Below, piece by piece: positions 27,574 through 37,600 of a stretch of 64,000 bases of DNA. The notes below the pieces were generated by a model that ran no database searches, was not told the DNA's origin, and saw only the letters and a program-made list of their open reading frames with translations. Position numbers and translations under genes: made by a program. The stretch comes from CAWHPS01 sp963831235 (lineage in GTDB: Bacteria > Fibrobacterota > OXYB2-FULL-49-7 > JAEUSG01): positions 62,001 through 126,000 of the forward strand of contig CAWHPS010000027.1 of the NCBI GenBank assembly GCA_963831235.1, read 5' to 3'. Position 1 is the stretch's first letter. The number at the start of each line of letters is the position of its first letter.

Positions 27574-28989
27574 ATGGCTAAACAGAAAAAACTTGTACTT
27601 GTAAATCCTTTAAGTACATTCCACGGTTATTTTTCCAGGTATTCGGCTTTCCGGTGCATGCCGCTAAGCCTGGCAATTATTGCAGCACTAACGCCAAAAA
27701 ATTGGCAAGTCAAAATAATTGACGAAACCGTAAGTCCATGCTCCTTCGAGAAAGCTGATCTAGTTGGCATTACCTCCTTTACCTCAACCGCCCCAAGAGC
27801 TTATGAAATCGCAACAATATATCATTCCATGCACATACCCGTTGTAATTGGCGGGGTCCATGCTTCTGTTTGCACTGAAGAAGCTCAAATGTTTTCAGAT
27901 TCTGTTGTTGTCGGCAATGCTGATGATACATGGCCAAGGCTTATTTGCGATTTTGAAAATAATTCTTTGAAACCCAAATACACATCAACAAATTCGAGCA
28001 CCATGCTTGATTATCCATTGCCTAGAAACGATCTAATACTTGATAAATATGGCATCCAACTCATCCAAACATCCACCGGATGCCCCAACAATTGCGATTT
28101 TTGCGTTGTATCGTCTCTATATGGAAAAGCTTTCCGCAGGCGGAATATTGGTGAAGTCATAAAAGAATTGCAATCCGTTAAAACACGATCCCTTTTTATT
28201 GCTGATGAAAATTTTATCGGCATGACACACGAACACAGGGATACGGCCGTTGCTATCTGCAAGGAAATGATTAAGGCTAAAGTAAAAAAGGAATGGACAT
28301 TTCAGGCATCCGTCAATGTTGGAGATGATGATGAATTGCTTTTTTATGCCAAGAAAGCCGGATGCAGAAGTATCCTGATAGGATTCGAATCACTGGACTC
28401 GGAAAGCCTGTCATCCGTAAACAAACGCGCCAACCTCTCCCGTGTATCCGACGGATATTCAAGGACCATAAAAAATATTCATCGTAATGGAATGGCGGTA
28501 TATGGCATGTTCATGTGCGGATTTGATATGGATGATCCGAAAAGCATTATGGATCGTGCAAAAAAGATTGTTTCATCAAAAATCGACTGCTATCAATTTT
28601 CAGTAATTACTCCTTGTCCGGGCACAAGGTTTTACGAAAAACTCAAAAAAGACAATCGTTTGTTACTCACAAATTTCCCTCAGGACTGGGCCTATTACGA
28701 TGGTTTTCATCCTGTGTTCAAGCCTCAGAATTGCACACATGAAGAACTTTTAACAAGCCTTAAAAAAGCTCATTCCCTGCTTTATGGGTCACGAGCCATT
28801 TTAAGTAAAACCATTAAAACCATATTGTCAACAAAATCCTGGGGGGCAGTTGTTGATGCTCTTTCCCTTAACGTAGGTTACAGGTATTTTGTAGGTCAGG
28901 TGGATAGCCGCATTCAAACCAACCGGCAAATGACATATTCCTCTGAGAATGTCTCAGGTTCACTAGTCTGCGAGCCCGCAAGCACATAA
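27574..28989 (+). CDS. Cobalamin-binding radical SAM protein
   Basis: 471 residues. Residues 1-130 form a B12-binding-like Rossmann domain (VGITSFTSTAPRAYEIA, VVIGGVHAS) without the DxHxxG base-off motif, as is usual in this class. The [4Fe-4S] Cys triad is CPNNCDFC (170, 174, 177). The region GFESLD with AVYGMFMCGFD and CPGTRFYEKL is typical of the BchE/hopanoid-methylase-like group. Such enzymes do methylations or ring rearrangements on unreactive carbons. The last 76 bases overlap the 3' end of a histidine kinase on the other strand. Confidence 0.8.
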   Translation: MAKQKKLVLVNPLSTFHGYFSRYSAFRCMPLSLAIIAALTPKNWQVKIIDETVSPCSFEKADLVGITSFTSTAPRAYEIATIYHSMHIPVVIGGVHASVCTEEAQMFSDSVVVGNADDTWPRLICDFENNSLKPKYTSTNSSTMLDYPLPRNDLILDKYGIQLIQTSTGCPNNCDFCVVSSLYGKAFRRRNIGEVIKELQSVKTRSLFIADENFIGMTHEHRDTAVAICKEMIKAKVKKEWTFQASVNVGDDDELLFYAKKAGCRSILIGFESLDSESLSSVNKRANLSRVSDGYSRTIKNIHRNGMAVYGMFMCGFDMDDPKSIMDRAKKIVSSKIDCYQFSVITPCPGTRFYEKLKKDNRLLLTNFPQDWAYYDGFHPVFKPQNCTHEELLTSLKKAHSLLYGSRAILSKTIKTILSTKSWGAVVDALSLNVGYRYFVGQVDSRIQTNRQMTYSSENVSGSLVCEPAST

Positions 28990-30650
28990 ATAGAACCGCC
29001 ATATTCAGACAATATATGCAGCCTGCCCGAATCCAGTTTATCAGGCAGCTTTATTGCCAGGGCTTTTGTATGAATCAATATTTTATAACTACTCAATTCA
29101 AACTGGTCTTGGGAAAGGGAATCAACATCCTGAACCACAAAAGGATTCACGTTTACATTCCTGAAAACAGTGAGTATCTTTCCTAAATCAGAAATGCCGG
29201 TCTTAACAAGAATGATTCGGGATTTCTCAATTTTTTTATTCGGGTCTGTTTCTTCGTATATTGGAATCGCAATTTGCAACTTGAGTCCATGTTTGCCGTG
29301 GTTTTCCAGATTTTTCGAATAAGCACTGATGTTTCCACCATGCGCCTGAATAATGGTGCTTGTAATTGTCATGCCGAGTCCCGTACCCTTATTTGCCTGC
29401 TTTGTGCTGTAAAATGCCTTGAAAATACTATCAAGCTGGTCTTTTGTGCATCCGATTCCGTCATCTTCCACAAGGATGAGCATTACACCGGCATTAATCA
29501 GGATTTTAACCCTGATATGTATCCGGCCTGATACTGCTGCGTCAAAGGAATTTTTAAACAAATTCCGAAAAACCTGTTCGAGTTTACCCCAATCACCATA
29601 TATCACAGGCTCATTTTCCGGAATATCAAGGGTAAAGGCATCTGCTGATTTCTCGAAATGTGCATGAATACAATATTTTATGACTTCAGAGACACGAATG
29701 GGTTTTTTGTTCTTGATGATTTGCGATTTTGACAGGTCTAAAATATCCTGACTGAAACTCCTCAGACGTTCGACTGTTAAAAATATATTATCCACATGTT
29801 TTTGGCCATCTGGTGAAAGCGTGCAAAATTCCTTTAGCAATTGGGCCTGTGTGGATATTATGAACAGATAGTTGCCTATTTCATGATTGATCATGGCTGA
29901 TGCTTCGCCTAATTTTTTTAACGAATTGACCTCTTCCAAATCCTTGAAGGCTGTTATAAGTTTTGCATAAGCCGCTTTCCTGTCATTTATGATTAAAAGG
30001 AGCCGCTCGGAAAAAAGGATGGAATACATGACTGCAAAAGCCAATAACCCAAGGACAGTGGCGCTTCTTATTGGGAAAAGAGTGTTGCCTTCAAAAGCAA
30101 AAGATATCAAATCAAATATACCGCAAAGAAACAGGGTTACAAGCCCTACAAGATTCGCAATCAATATTTTATTTTCAGAGTTTTCATGTTTCCGAATCCC
30201 GTTTATGAGCAGCCTTACAAGAAAAAACATTGAAAAGAGTACAAGGGGAATAAAAACAAGATCATATAAGAAGGTTGTCTGTACAGTGTTATGATCTATC
30301 CGCATCAAAAGGTTCGTTAAAAGGAGTATGACGGTTACAATAACAATGAATATTATAAGACGCATGCTCCTGAATGTTTTTTTGCTTAAACTCGATATGA
30401 GTAGAATGAAAACCGGTATCTGCGATGTGGCTATAATGTGCTGGATTCGAGTCCAATAGAGCATGGAAACAAGCGATCCCTTATAATGGAGGAACCATAT
30501 GTCTATGCTGGAAAAAAGGCTCGCCAAAAGAATGGTAATACCCGCATAAAGAAAGGTTCGATCAAAACCTGTTCGGAGTTCGACCATGCAAAACAATGCT
30601 CCAACGACGAACAGGTAAACACAAATAGCCTGAAAAATAAATGTTATCAT
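28914..30650 (-). CDS. Histidine kinase with seven-helix membrane sensor and degenerate C-terminal receiver
   Basis: 578 residues. Seven hydrophobic segments (about 1-220) resemble the 7TM histidine-kinase N-terminal sensor. The phospho-acceptor His is in SAMINHEIGNYLF (about 255), followed by an ATPase domain: NLFKNSFDA (N-box), VEDDGIGC (G1), GTGLGMTIT (G2). The final 100 residues (RIILVKTGISDLGKIL onward) have receiver-like strands but no acidic pocket or phospho-Asp, so they look like a pseudo-receiver. Its start overlaps the stop of the upstream receiver-kinase gene (ATGA, 30647-30650), making the pair a likely cognate unit. Confidence 0.8.
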   Translation of the reverse strand: MITFIFQAICVYLFVVGALFCMVELRTGFDRTFLYAGITILLASLFSSIDIWFLHYKGSLVSMLYWTRIQHIIATSQIPVFILLISSLSKKTFRSMRLIIFIVIVTVILLLTNLLMRIDHNTVQTTFLYDLVFIPLVLFSMFFLVRLLINGIRKHENSENKILIANLVGLVTLFLCGIFDLISFAFEGNTLFPIRSATVLGLLAFAVMYSILFSERLLLIINDRKAAYAKLITAFKDLEEVNSLKKLGEASAMINHEIGNYLFIISTQAQLLKEFCTLSPDGQKHVDNIFLTVERLRSFSQDILDLSKSQIIKNKKPIRVSEVIKYCIHAHFEKSADAFTLDIPENEPVIYGDWGKLEQVFRNLFKNSFDAAVSGRIHIRVKILINAGVMLILVEDDGIGCTKDQLDSIFKAFYSTKQANKGTGLGMTITSTIIQAHGGNISAYSKNLENHGKHGLKLQIAIPIYEETDPNKKIEKSRIILVKTGISDLGKILTVFRNVNVNPFVVQDVDSLSQDQFELSSYKILIHTKALAIKLPDKLDSGRLHILSEYGGSIYVLAGSQTSEPETFSEEYVICRLV

Positions 30651-32032
30651 GAAAATAACCTGTCGATATTTCTAATGATCCTCCCGAAGTTTACTTTCTG
30701 GTTTTGAAAATAATGCTTAAGGATATCAAGGGTGGTGTCCGGTTTATTGTCTGCAAACCATTTTTTTAAAGCCAATTTCAATGCATTTGCAGAAGAATAC
30801 CGCTTCTTGGGGTCAGAGTGCATGCATTTGATGATTATGCTGTTGAGCTTTGAATCAATCTCGGGGTTGAGTGATTTGGGTTCTGGAAAATCACATAAGG
30901 ACACATTGTGGATAGTGGCTGCTGCTGTCTTTCCACGGAACGGTAAATGAAGAGTTGCTAAAGCATAGAGGACCACACCAAGGGAAAAAAGGTCTGAGGC
31001 CGGGGTTAATTTGTCGCCATGCGCCTGTTCAGGAGACATGAAGGCAGGCGTGCCGATGATGCAGCCCGGAATGGTCAGCGCCGTGTCCTCTATTTTCAAG
31101 CAGTGTGCAATACCGAAATCAAGCAGTTTAACTATACCATCATCTGAAATAAAAATATTCTGAAGTTTGATATCGCGGTGGATGACTCCTTTTTGATGGG
31201 CATACTCCAATGCTTTGCAGACCTCAATACATGTTAAAACAACAATCCGCAGTGGCAGCCTTTCGTTCTTGCTGAAATGATGATGGAGTGTATGTCCTTT
31301 CATAAGTTCCATGACCAGATAAAATATATGACCTTCATTTCCATAATCACTCACATTTATTATATTGGGATGCGACAAGGATGCTGTTGTTTTAGCCTCA
31401 TGATAAAAACGTTTTGTGAAAGAAGCGCTGTTTGTCAGGTTTTCGTGCAGGATTTTAATGGCCACAGGTTTTCTTAAGTGGAGATGGACGCCTTTATATA
31501 TTGTTGAGGAACTCCCCTTGCCAATCTCTTCAATTAGAACATATTTACCGATCTTTCTTAAGTTTTTGTCTGATTCGCTTATGGGGCTTCCAAAAAGATG
31601 CTCTCTGGCGGTCTTTTCTATAACATCCCTAAGTTTGTCAAAGGTAAATGGTTTCTGAAGGTAATCTGCTGCGCCATGTTTCATTGCTTCAACCGCATGG
31701 TCGATTGACCCCTTGGCGGACATTATCAGAATAGCGCTGAAAAAATTCTTTTCGCGAATCTTTTTAAGTATGCTAAGTCCATCCATGCCCGGCATCTGAA
31801 GGTCCAAAAGAATAATATCAAACTCCTCTTTTCCGAGCAGACTGAAACACTGGTCACCACCATCAGCAAGCGACACATGGTGTCCTTCCTTTTCAAGGAC
31901 CATTTGAACAGTTTCCCTTATTAGTGGTTCATCATCAACCACCAGTATCTTGTAGCTCTTCTTTTTAGCAACCAATGGTTTGGAATGATTTTTTACATCT
32001 CCTGAGAGAAGATTTAAGATTTCAGTCTTCAT
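30647..32032 (-). CDS. Receiver domain fused to a Hanks-type Ser/Thr protein kinase
   Basis: 461 residues. Residues about 25-145 form a receiver: VVDDE, ILLDLQMPG (phospho-Asp) and LQKPF (Lys). Residues about 162-430 form a complete eukaryotic-like kinase: glycine loop EIGKGSSSTIYKG, VAIKIL (Lys), VIHRDIKLQN (HRD), LLDFGIA (DFG) and GTPAFMSPEQA (activation-loop end), then DLFSLGVVLYAL. No transmembrane helix, unlike most bacterial PknB-type kinases. Phosphorylation of the receiver by the coupled histidine kinase would switch Ser/Thr kinase output. The opposing phosphatase may be the divergently transcribed SpoIIE protein; this is inference. Confidence 0.85.
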   Translation of the reverse strand: MKTEILNLLSGDVKNHSKPLVAKKKSYKILVVDDEPLIRETVQMVLEKEGHHVSLADGGDQCFSLLGKEEFDIILLDLQMPGMDGLSILKKIREKNFFSAILIMSAKGSIDHAVEAMKHGAADYLQKPFTFDKLRDVIEKTAREHLFGSPISESDKNLRKIGKYVLIEEIGKGSSSTIYKGVHLHLRKPVAIKILHENLTNSASFTKRFYHEAKTTASLSHPNIINVSDYGNEGHIFYLVMELMKGHTLHHHFSKNERLPLRIVVLTCIEVCKALEYAHQKGVIHRDIKLQNIFISDDGIVKLLDFGIAHCLKIEDTALTIPGCIIGTPAFMSPEQAHGDKLTPASDLFSLGVVLYALATLHLPFRGKTAAATIHNVSLCDFPEPKSLNPEIDSKLNSIIIKCMHSDPKKRYSSANALKLALKKWFADNKPDTTLDILKHYFQNQKVNFGRIIRNIDRLFS

Positions 32033-32143
32033 TTATTATTTTAGAATAGGGGTGTACGGATAAGGAAATTTTCCATGGCAGATGACAATAAAGGTAAACA
32101 AATCCAAAGTCAATGTCAAACAAAATGAGGATGGCTTCATTGT

Positions 32144-33730
32144 TTGGGTTATATGAGCCATTTGTTGCCACGGATGTTCACTTTTTCTTATTTTCATGTT
32201 CAAATGCTGAAAGAAGAACAGGACATTTTTGAAGCTGTTTCAAAACAGAACGAAGAACTTAAGAACCAACTTATGGCAACATCGGTATTGGGAGAAATTA
32301 CCAAGACCATGCTTGCAACGCCAAACCTTGAGGCCGTATTCAATACTCTCATACTCGGCATAAACGAGACACTCTTTTTCGAACGCATTGTTCTGTTCCA
32401 GGTGGCGCCATCGGAATTCGCCTTGAAACCGCTTCACTGGTTTGGAATCGATGACGAAAAAGTAAAAAGCACCCGTGTTTCACTAAGTTTTCTTGATGGC
32501 GGTGAAATCGCGGACGCCATATTTTTAAACCGGCCCATTGTTGTGGATCCTGTTTCACTTGAGGACGACCCGTTAAAATCCTGGACCCCAAAGTCATATC
32601 TTGCAATACCAATAGTAACGAAAATATACAACCGTTGCTATGAATTCAATAACTGCAGGGAATTTGAATGCGCTGCCTACAACCACCCCAACCCTTACTG
32701 CTGGTGTGTCAAGGGTGCAGGCAAACGTCAAAAGCCTCTGGACGAGGACACAAGAAGAAGAAACTGTGTAAAATGCGGTTTCTTCAAGTCTAATTACGTG
32801 CTCTTTCTTGACAAGCCCAATCAGGCTGAGCTTGCAGGAAGCGACGATATTTCCATCCTTACCACCCTTGCCAACCAGACAGGGATAATAATAGACAACT
32901 TCAAGAACTACGAAAATCTCGACACTGCCCACAACGAACTTAAAAACGTCAACAACAAGCTTAACAAGACCAACCGCGAACTTAAGGAAGCCCAGGCAAA
33001 AATCAACCGTGACCTTGAACAGGCCCAGGCCATCCAGCAGGGACTTTTACCGCAAACCTTCCCTAAAAACAGCTCCTTCCTTTGTTCTGCAACATACATC
33101 CCGGCAACCAAAGTCGGGGGTGATTATTACGATCTTTTTGAAATAGGCGAGGATTCCTATTCCGTGCTTGTAGCTGATGTTTCCGGCCACGGCATATCTG
33201 CGGCTCTTATAATGTCAATGGCAAAAATCCTCATCAAATCGTATGCAAACCCCATCTCTTCCAAAACGACCCTTGATAAAATCAACCAGGTACTTACCAA
33301 AGACATACGCAACGACAATTTCATTACCATGTTCTATGGAATTATAAATACACGCGAAAAAAAGCTCATCTATTCCTCTGCAGGCCATAACCCCATACCC
33401 CTTATAAAACGCAGCACACGCGAGGTTACGCATATCAAAGCCGACGGCATATTCCTCGGGGTCTTCGATAATGCCATGGTGGGCGACAACGTCATATCCA
33501 TTGACGGAGATTACCGTCTTGTACTTTACACTGACGGACTTACGGAAGCGGAAAACCAGCGCTCTGAAATGTACACTTATGAAAGGCTCACCGAACTAAT
33601 AAGGAATACTGTCATGCTTCCGACAGACGCTGTTCAGGCTGAGATAATGAAGGATTTCAGAAACCACATAGGTTCCGCGCCACTTGAAGATGATGTCACG
33701 CTCATGGTCATTGACTTTGACTTTAAATGA
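32144..33730 (+). CDS. GAF-domain SpoIIE/RsbU-type Ser/Thr phosphatase with Cys-rich insert
   Basis: About 528 residues if TTG 32144 is used; ATGs at 32153, 32174 or 32204 are alternatives and the true start is uncertain. Order: short coiled coil (KEEQDIFEAVSKQNEEL), GAF-like sensor (about 50-250) with seven cysteines (165, 171, 176, 186, 188, 208, 211) resembling the two-CW metal-binding insert, a second coiled coil (about 255-300), then a PP2C/SpoIIE domain: QQGLLPQ, VGGDYYDLF (metal Asp), VADVSGHGISAAL, YTDGLTEAEN and EDDVTLMVI. It would dephosphorylate an anti-anti-sigma or other phosphoserine protein. Followed by an NHL gene with ATGA overlap. Confidence 0.8.
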   Translation: MGYMSHLLPRMFTFSYFHVQMLKEEQDIFEAVSKQNEELKNQLMATSVLGEITKTMLATPNLEAVFNTLILGINETLFFERIVLFQVAPSEFALKPLHWFGIDDEKVKSTRVSLSFLDGGEIADAIFLNRPIVVDPVSLEDDPLKSWTPKSYLAIPIVTKIYNRCYEFNNCREFECAAYNHPNPYCWCVKGAGKRQKPLDEDTRRRNCVKCGFFKSNYVLFLDKPNQAELAGSDDISILTTLANQTGIIIDNFKNYENLDTAHNELKNVNNKLNKTNRELKEAQAKINRDLEQAQAIQQGLLPQTFPKNSSFLCSATYIPATKVGGDYYDLFEIGEDSYSVLVADVSGHGISAALIMSMAKILIKSYANPISSKTTLDKINQVLTKDIRNDNFITMFYGIINTREKKLIYSSAGHNPIPLIKRSTREVTHIKADGIFLGVFDNAMVGDNVISIDGDYRLVLYTDGLTEAENQRSEMYTYERLTELIRNTVMLPTDAVQAEIMKDFRNHIGSAPLEDDVTLMVIDFDFK

Positions 33731-34623
33731 CAACAAAAATACGCATAGTTCTGTTCCTTTTCACAATCCTTCTGGCAACAATTTCAGTTCATGCAATTTC
33801 AGCGCGATATATTTTAAGTCTCGGAAATATTCCAGGGAAGGAAGGGGCACTCAAGGACCCGGTTGCAGTGACATTCGGCGTTGACGGTAATATCTTTATA
33901 ACAGACGCCCTAAGAAACAGCGTGCTTAAATACTCGCCTGATGGTCGTTTTATGGGCGAGATCGGGGGCGCGGGTACAGGCGACGGGCAATTCGACGCTC
34001 CATACGGCATATCAAGGCGCATTGGCTTCGGGCTTTTCGTATGCGACTCCCACAATAGACGGCTTGTTCAGATTAACGAGGACTTAAGCGTTGTCTCCTC
34101 ATTTTCCCTTAACAACATTACAAAAGACAATACATTTATGCCCTTTGCAATAGCATCGTCCCATGACGGTACACTTTTTACAACAGACCCGGGCGACGGT
34201 GAGGTGCTTGTACTTAAAAACGACAACAGAATTTACCCTTTGCCATATAAAGAGGGATCACAACCTACAGGAATAATCTTCCCGCATTCAATTGCAGTGC
34301 TCTCCAATATATACATGGATGATGCAAGGAGCGGGCACATTTATTCATTTGACAAATTCGGAACATTCATGAGAAAGTTCGGCGAGAATCTGTCCATACC
34401 ATTTTGCGGCCTTGCAGCATGCAACGATACAATTCTCTGCGCCGCAGATGGGAACAAAAAACAAATCATACTCTTTTCCGAATCAGGAATCGAAACAGGC
34501 CGTTTCAGCACCTTTGATGCAAATGGCGAATTCGCTCCTGAAGGCATTGCATCACAAGGCCGTGTTTTCGTGGTCCTAAGAAAAGATCCGCCTGCTGCCA
34601 TTGTAATGCATGTCCGTTATTGA
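33727..34623 (+). CDS. Exported NHL-repeat beta-propeller protein
   Basis: 298 residues, signal peptide about 1-24 (hydrophobic core LFLFTILLATISVHA). Repeats of the NHL type follow: DPVAVTFGVDGNIFITDALRNSVLKYSPDG, APYGISRRIGFGLFVCDSHNRRLVQI and others, giving about six blades. Such propellers bind ligands or proteins in the periplasm. The start overlaps the phosphatase stop (ATGA) and the next two genes encode outer-membrane proteins, so it probably belongs to the same envelope operon. Confidence 0.75.
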   Translation: MTTKIRIVLFLFTILLATISVHAISARYILSLGNIPGKEGALKDPVAVTFGVDGNIFITDALRNSVLKYSPDGRFMGEIGGAGTGDGQFDAPYGISRRIGFGLFVCDSHNRRLVQINEDLSVVSSFSLNNITKDNTFMPFAIASSHDGTLFTTDPGDGEVLVLKNDNRIYPLPYKEGSQPTGIIFPHSIAVLSNIYMDDARSGHIYSFDKFGTFMRKFGENLSIPFCGLAACNDTILCAADGNKKQIILFSESGIETGRFSTFDANGEFAPEGIASQGRVFVVLRKDPPAAIVMHVRY

Positions 34624-34697
34624 ATAATAAGAATAAACTATATTTTTATTGCGTTTAATAATATAAACCCATCATAGACCCTGTTCAAGAGATTTGA

Positions 34698-37600
34698 ATG
34701 ATATTCATACTTATTCTGCTTTTTTCAGCCTTTATTGTGGGCGCTGAAAACCCCGGCCATTATCCATATTCCAGGGATCTGATAATACTCCCTGTAACAG
34801 ACAGCCTTGTATTTTCCGACAAACCAGTGCTTCGCGGATCTGTGAGTCTGTCAAGAAAGGGAACATTGCTCGTCCGCGGAGACGATTACAGGGTTGACTA
34901 CAAGAAACAGCTGGTCTTTTTTCTTTTTTCGCACCCTTCACCCGAAACACTCTCCTTGAGTTATGAAAAAAGCTCGTTTGATTTTAAACCATCATACTAT
35001 CATAGAAGGCTTGAGGCCTTCACGGAAAACCCGGACAGCGTTAAAATCGAAACATCACCTGTATTGACAAAAAACAGTTCCATTGATGAGGAAACGCACA
35101 TCCTTCTGGCGGGTACCAAGACCATAGGCATTACCCTGGGTTCCGGAAACGCAATGACAATAGACCAGTCGCTCAACCTTAACATAAGCGGTGAAATAGC
35201 AAAAGACGTTGAAGTCCATGCCATACTTACGGATCAGAACATGCCTTTTCAACCCGAGGGCAACACTGAATCCATTCGGGAACTCGACCAGGTGCTTGTT
35301 GAAATAAAAACTCCTCGCCTTACCGGAGCGCTTGGCGATCTTTACCTAACCGAAGAGCGGACAAGGTTCGGCAATTACAGAAGAAAGATAAAAGGCGCAC
35401 AGGGTGAATACCATGATGATAAATACCGTGCCATGGGAGCGTTTGCAACATCAGAGGGTATTTTCAATGTCCTGGAACTCCATGGAAAAGAACAGGAACA
35501 GGGTCCATACAGACTCACAAGCCGGGATGGAGCAACTGGGATTGTGGTAAAGGCGGGCACGGAGCGGGTCACGATAAACGGCAAGCAAAAAAAACGCGGC
35601 CAAAATAATGATTATGTAATTGAATACGGAAACGGCCAGATAACCTTTACATCAAATTGTCTTATAACAGCGGACAATACGATCGTAGTTGAATATGAAT
35701 ACACAGAAAACGAATTTCCCAAAAACCTTATTGTAACAGGTGATGAAGCGAACCTGCTTTATGGCAAGCTCCTTTTTGCCGGGAGCTTCATAAGCGAAAC
35801 CGATGATGACAAACATCCGCTTCGCGCGCCCCTTTCTGAAAAAGACCGCAGCGATCTTGAAAAAGCAGGCGACACAGGTACTGCCATTGGGAGCGGGATA
35901 TTCAATCTTTCCCCGGACAGCGTGAATCAGTACCGCGGGTTTTATGTGCTCACCCCGGACTCACATTATGTTTATCATAGCCCGAGTGAAACATCTTCAT
36001 ACAGGGGTGTAGCATATTATGATGTGGAATTTCAATATGTAGGTTTTGGAAAAGGAAACTACAAGGACAGCAGCGTTAAAGACTTAACTGATCACGCCTT
36101 ATCCGGAACGTATGAACAATATCGAACCATATATGTCTATACCGGAAACAACCTCGGCAATTATATAACAGGTCATGCATTGCCAAGACCGGAATCTCAT
36201 AAACTTGGGACCATTCGATATAATTTCAAGCCAAAAAAGGATGCGGTATTTAAAGGAGAATTTACCGGAAGTAATTTTGACCGTAATACACTCTCTTCAA
36301 AGGGAGATAGAGACAACAATGGTTATGCTTTTGAAAATGATTTTTCCATTGGATTTGGAAAGTATATTCCGGAAAATGGGCCAGGCCGTTTTACATTATC
36401 CGGGCGACAGGAATTAATAAACAGTAAATTCACCCCCTTTACCCCCATTCAGAACTCCTACGCATTTCTTGGAAAGTGGGACTTGAACCTGCCTACTTTA
36501 GCCCCGGACATAAATTCATGGGAAGGGAATATCGGTTATTCCCCATTGCAGCAATTGACGATCAATTCAGGCGGGGGCATACTTACGATGAATGAAGCTG
36601 AATCTAAACGAGCCGAGGCCGGCATAAATTTTGTCCGTACCGGATCGCACACGCTCAAAGTGCTTGAGGAATATGCAAACGCAAACACTCAAGCATCCTC
36701 CTCCACCCTTTTCCGTACAACCGGTTCTTTGGACAAAACCCTTGGGCCCCTAACCCCAAACATAAGCTTTATCGGCGAATATCACTCCGTTGACACGGCT
36801 GATTTTCTTGTACGCAAAAATGATTTCGAAGATTACGGTGCAGGCCTTTCAACTAATCGGACCAACATGATTACCGGAACAAGCAGTTTCCACTTTCGTA
36901 AAGATCGCGTAAGCAGACGAAACGATCCTGAAATGTTGCTTGATTCCGCGCGAGCCTATACGGTTGAAAACCGCTTGTTTCTTGACGGACCCGGTACGTT
37001 CTCAATGAACATAGCTGTTGTAAACCGCAGAAGCACCCGCCTTGAAATGGGCGCATGGAACAGTTACAGGTCCGATCTTGTTAACATGTCATCCGAGGTG
37101 CGTCCGATAAAGGGAGCAATTGACCAGCGCGTGCGATACGATCTTTCATCCACCCTCTCCCAGACAGTAGTTGACAGATACGAACCCGTCCCCCTTGGGA
37201 CTGGGACCCACACAAGGGACCCTCTGACAGGTGATTATGTGCGTAAAGACGGGGGTGATTACATTTTCCTCGGCACTGTGGCTGATCGTAATTCAGCTGG
37301 TGAAAACGTGAACTCATGTGAAATCTCATACCGTCTTTTCGTTTACCCGGGAAAATTTCCCTCCCTTTCAAACGATTCCGGGTTTCTAAAGGACTTGACA
37401 TTTGACACTTATGTTCTTGCATCCCAAGACAAGTTCCCGGATAAATTCCCGAATTCAGGGCTTTCTTTTTTCAGTAAATATATCCCTGATTTCAATCCGT
37501 ACAATGTCAGCGCTGATAAATCATCCCGTTACTCAATGGAGCTAAAAGAAGACATAAGCCTTGATTCAAGAAAAAAGAACCTGTTCTTGAAACTGAGCCT

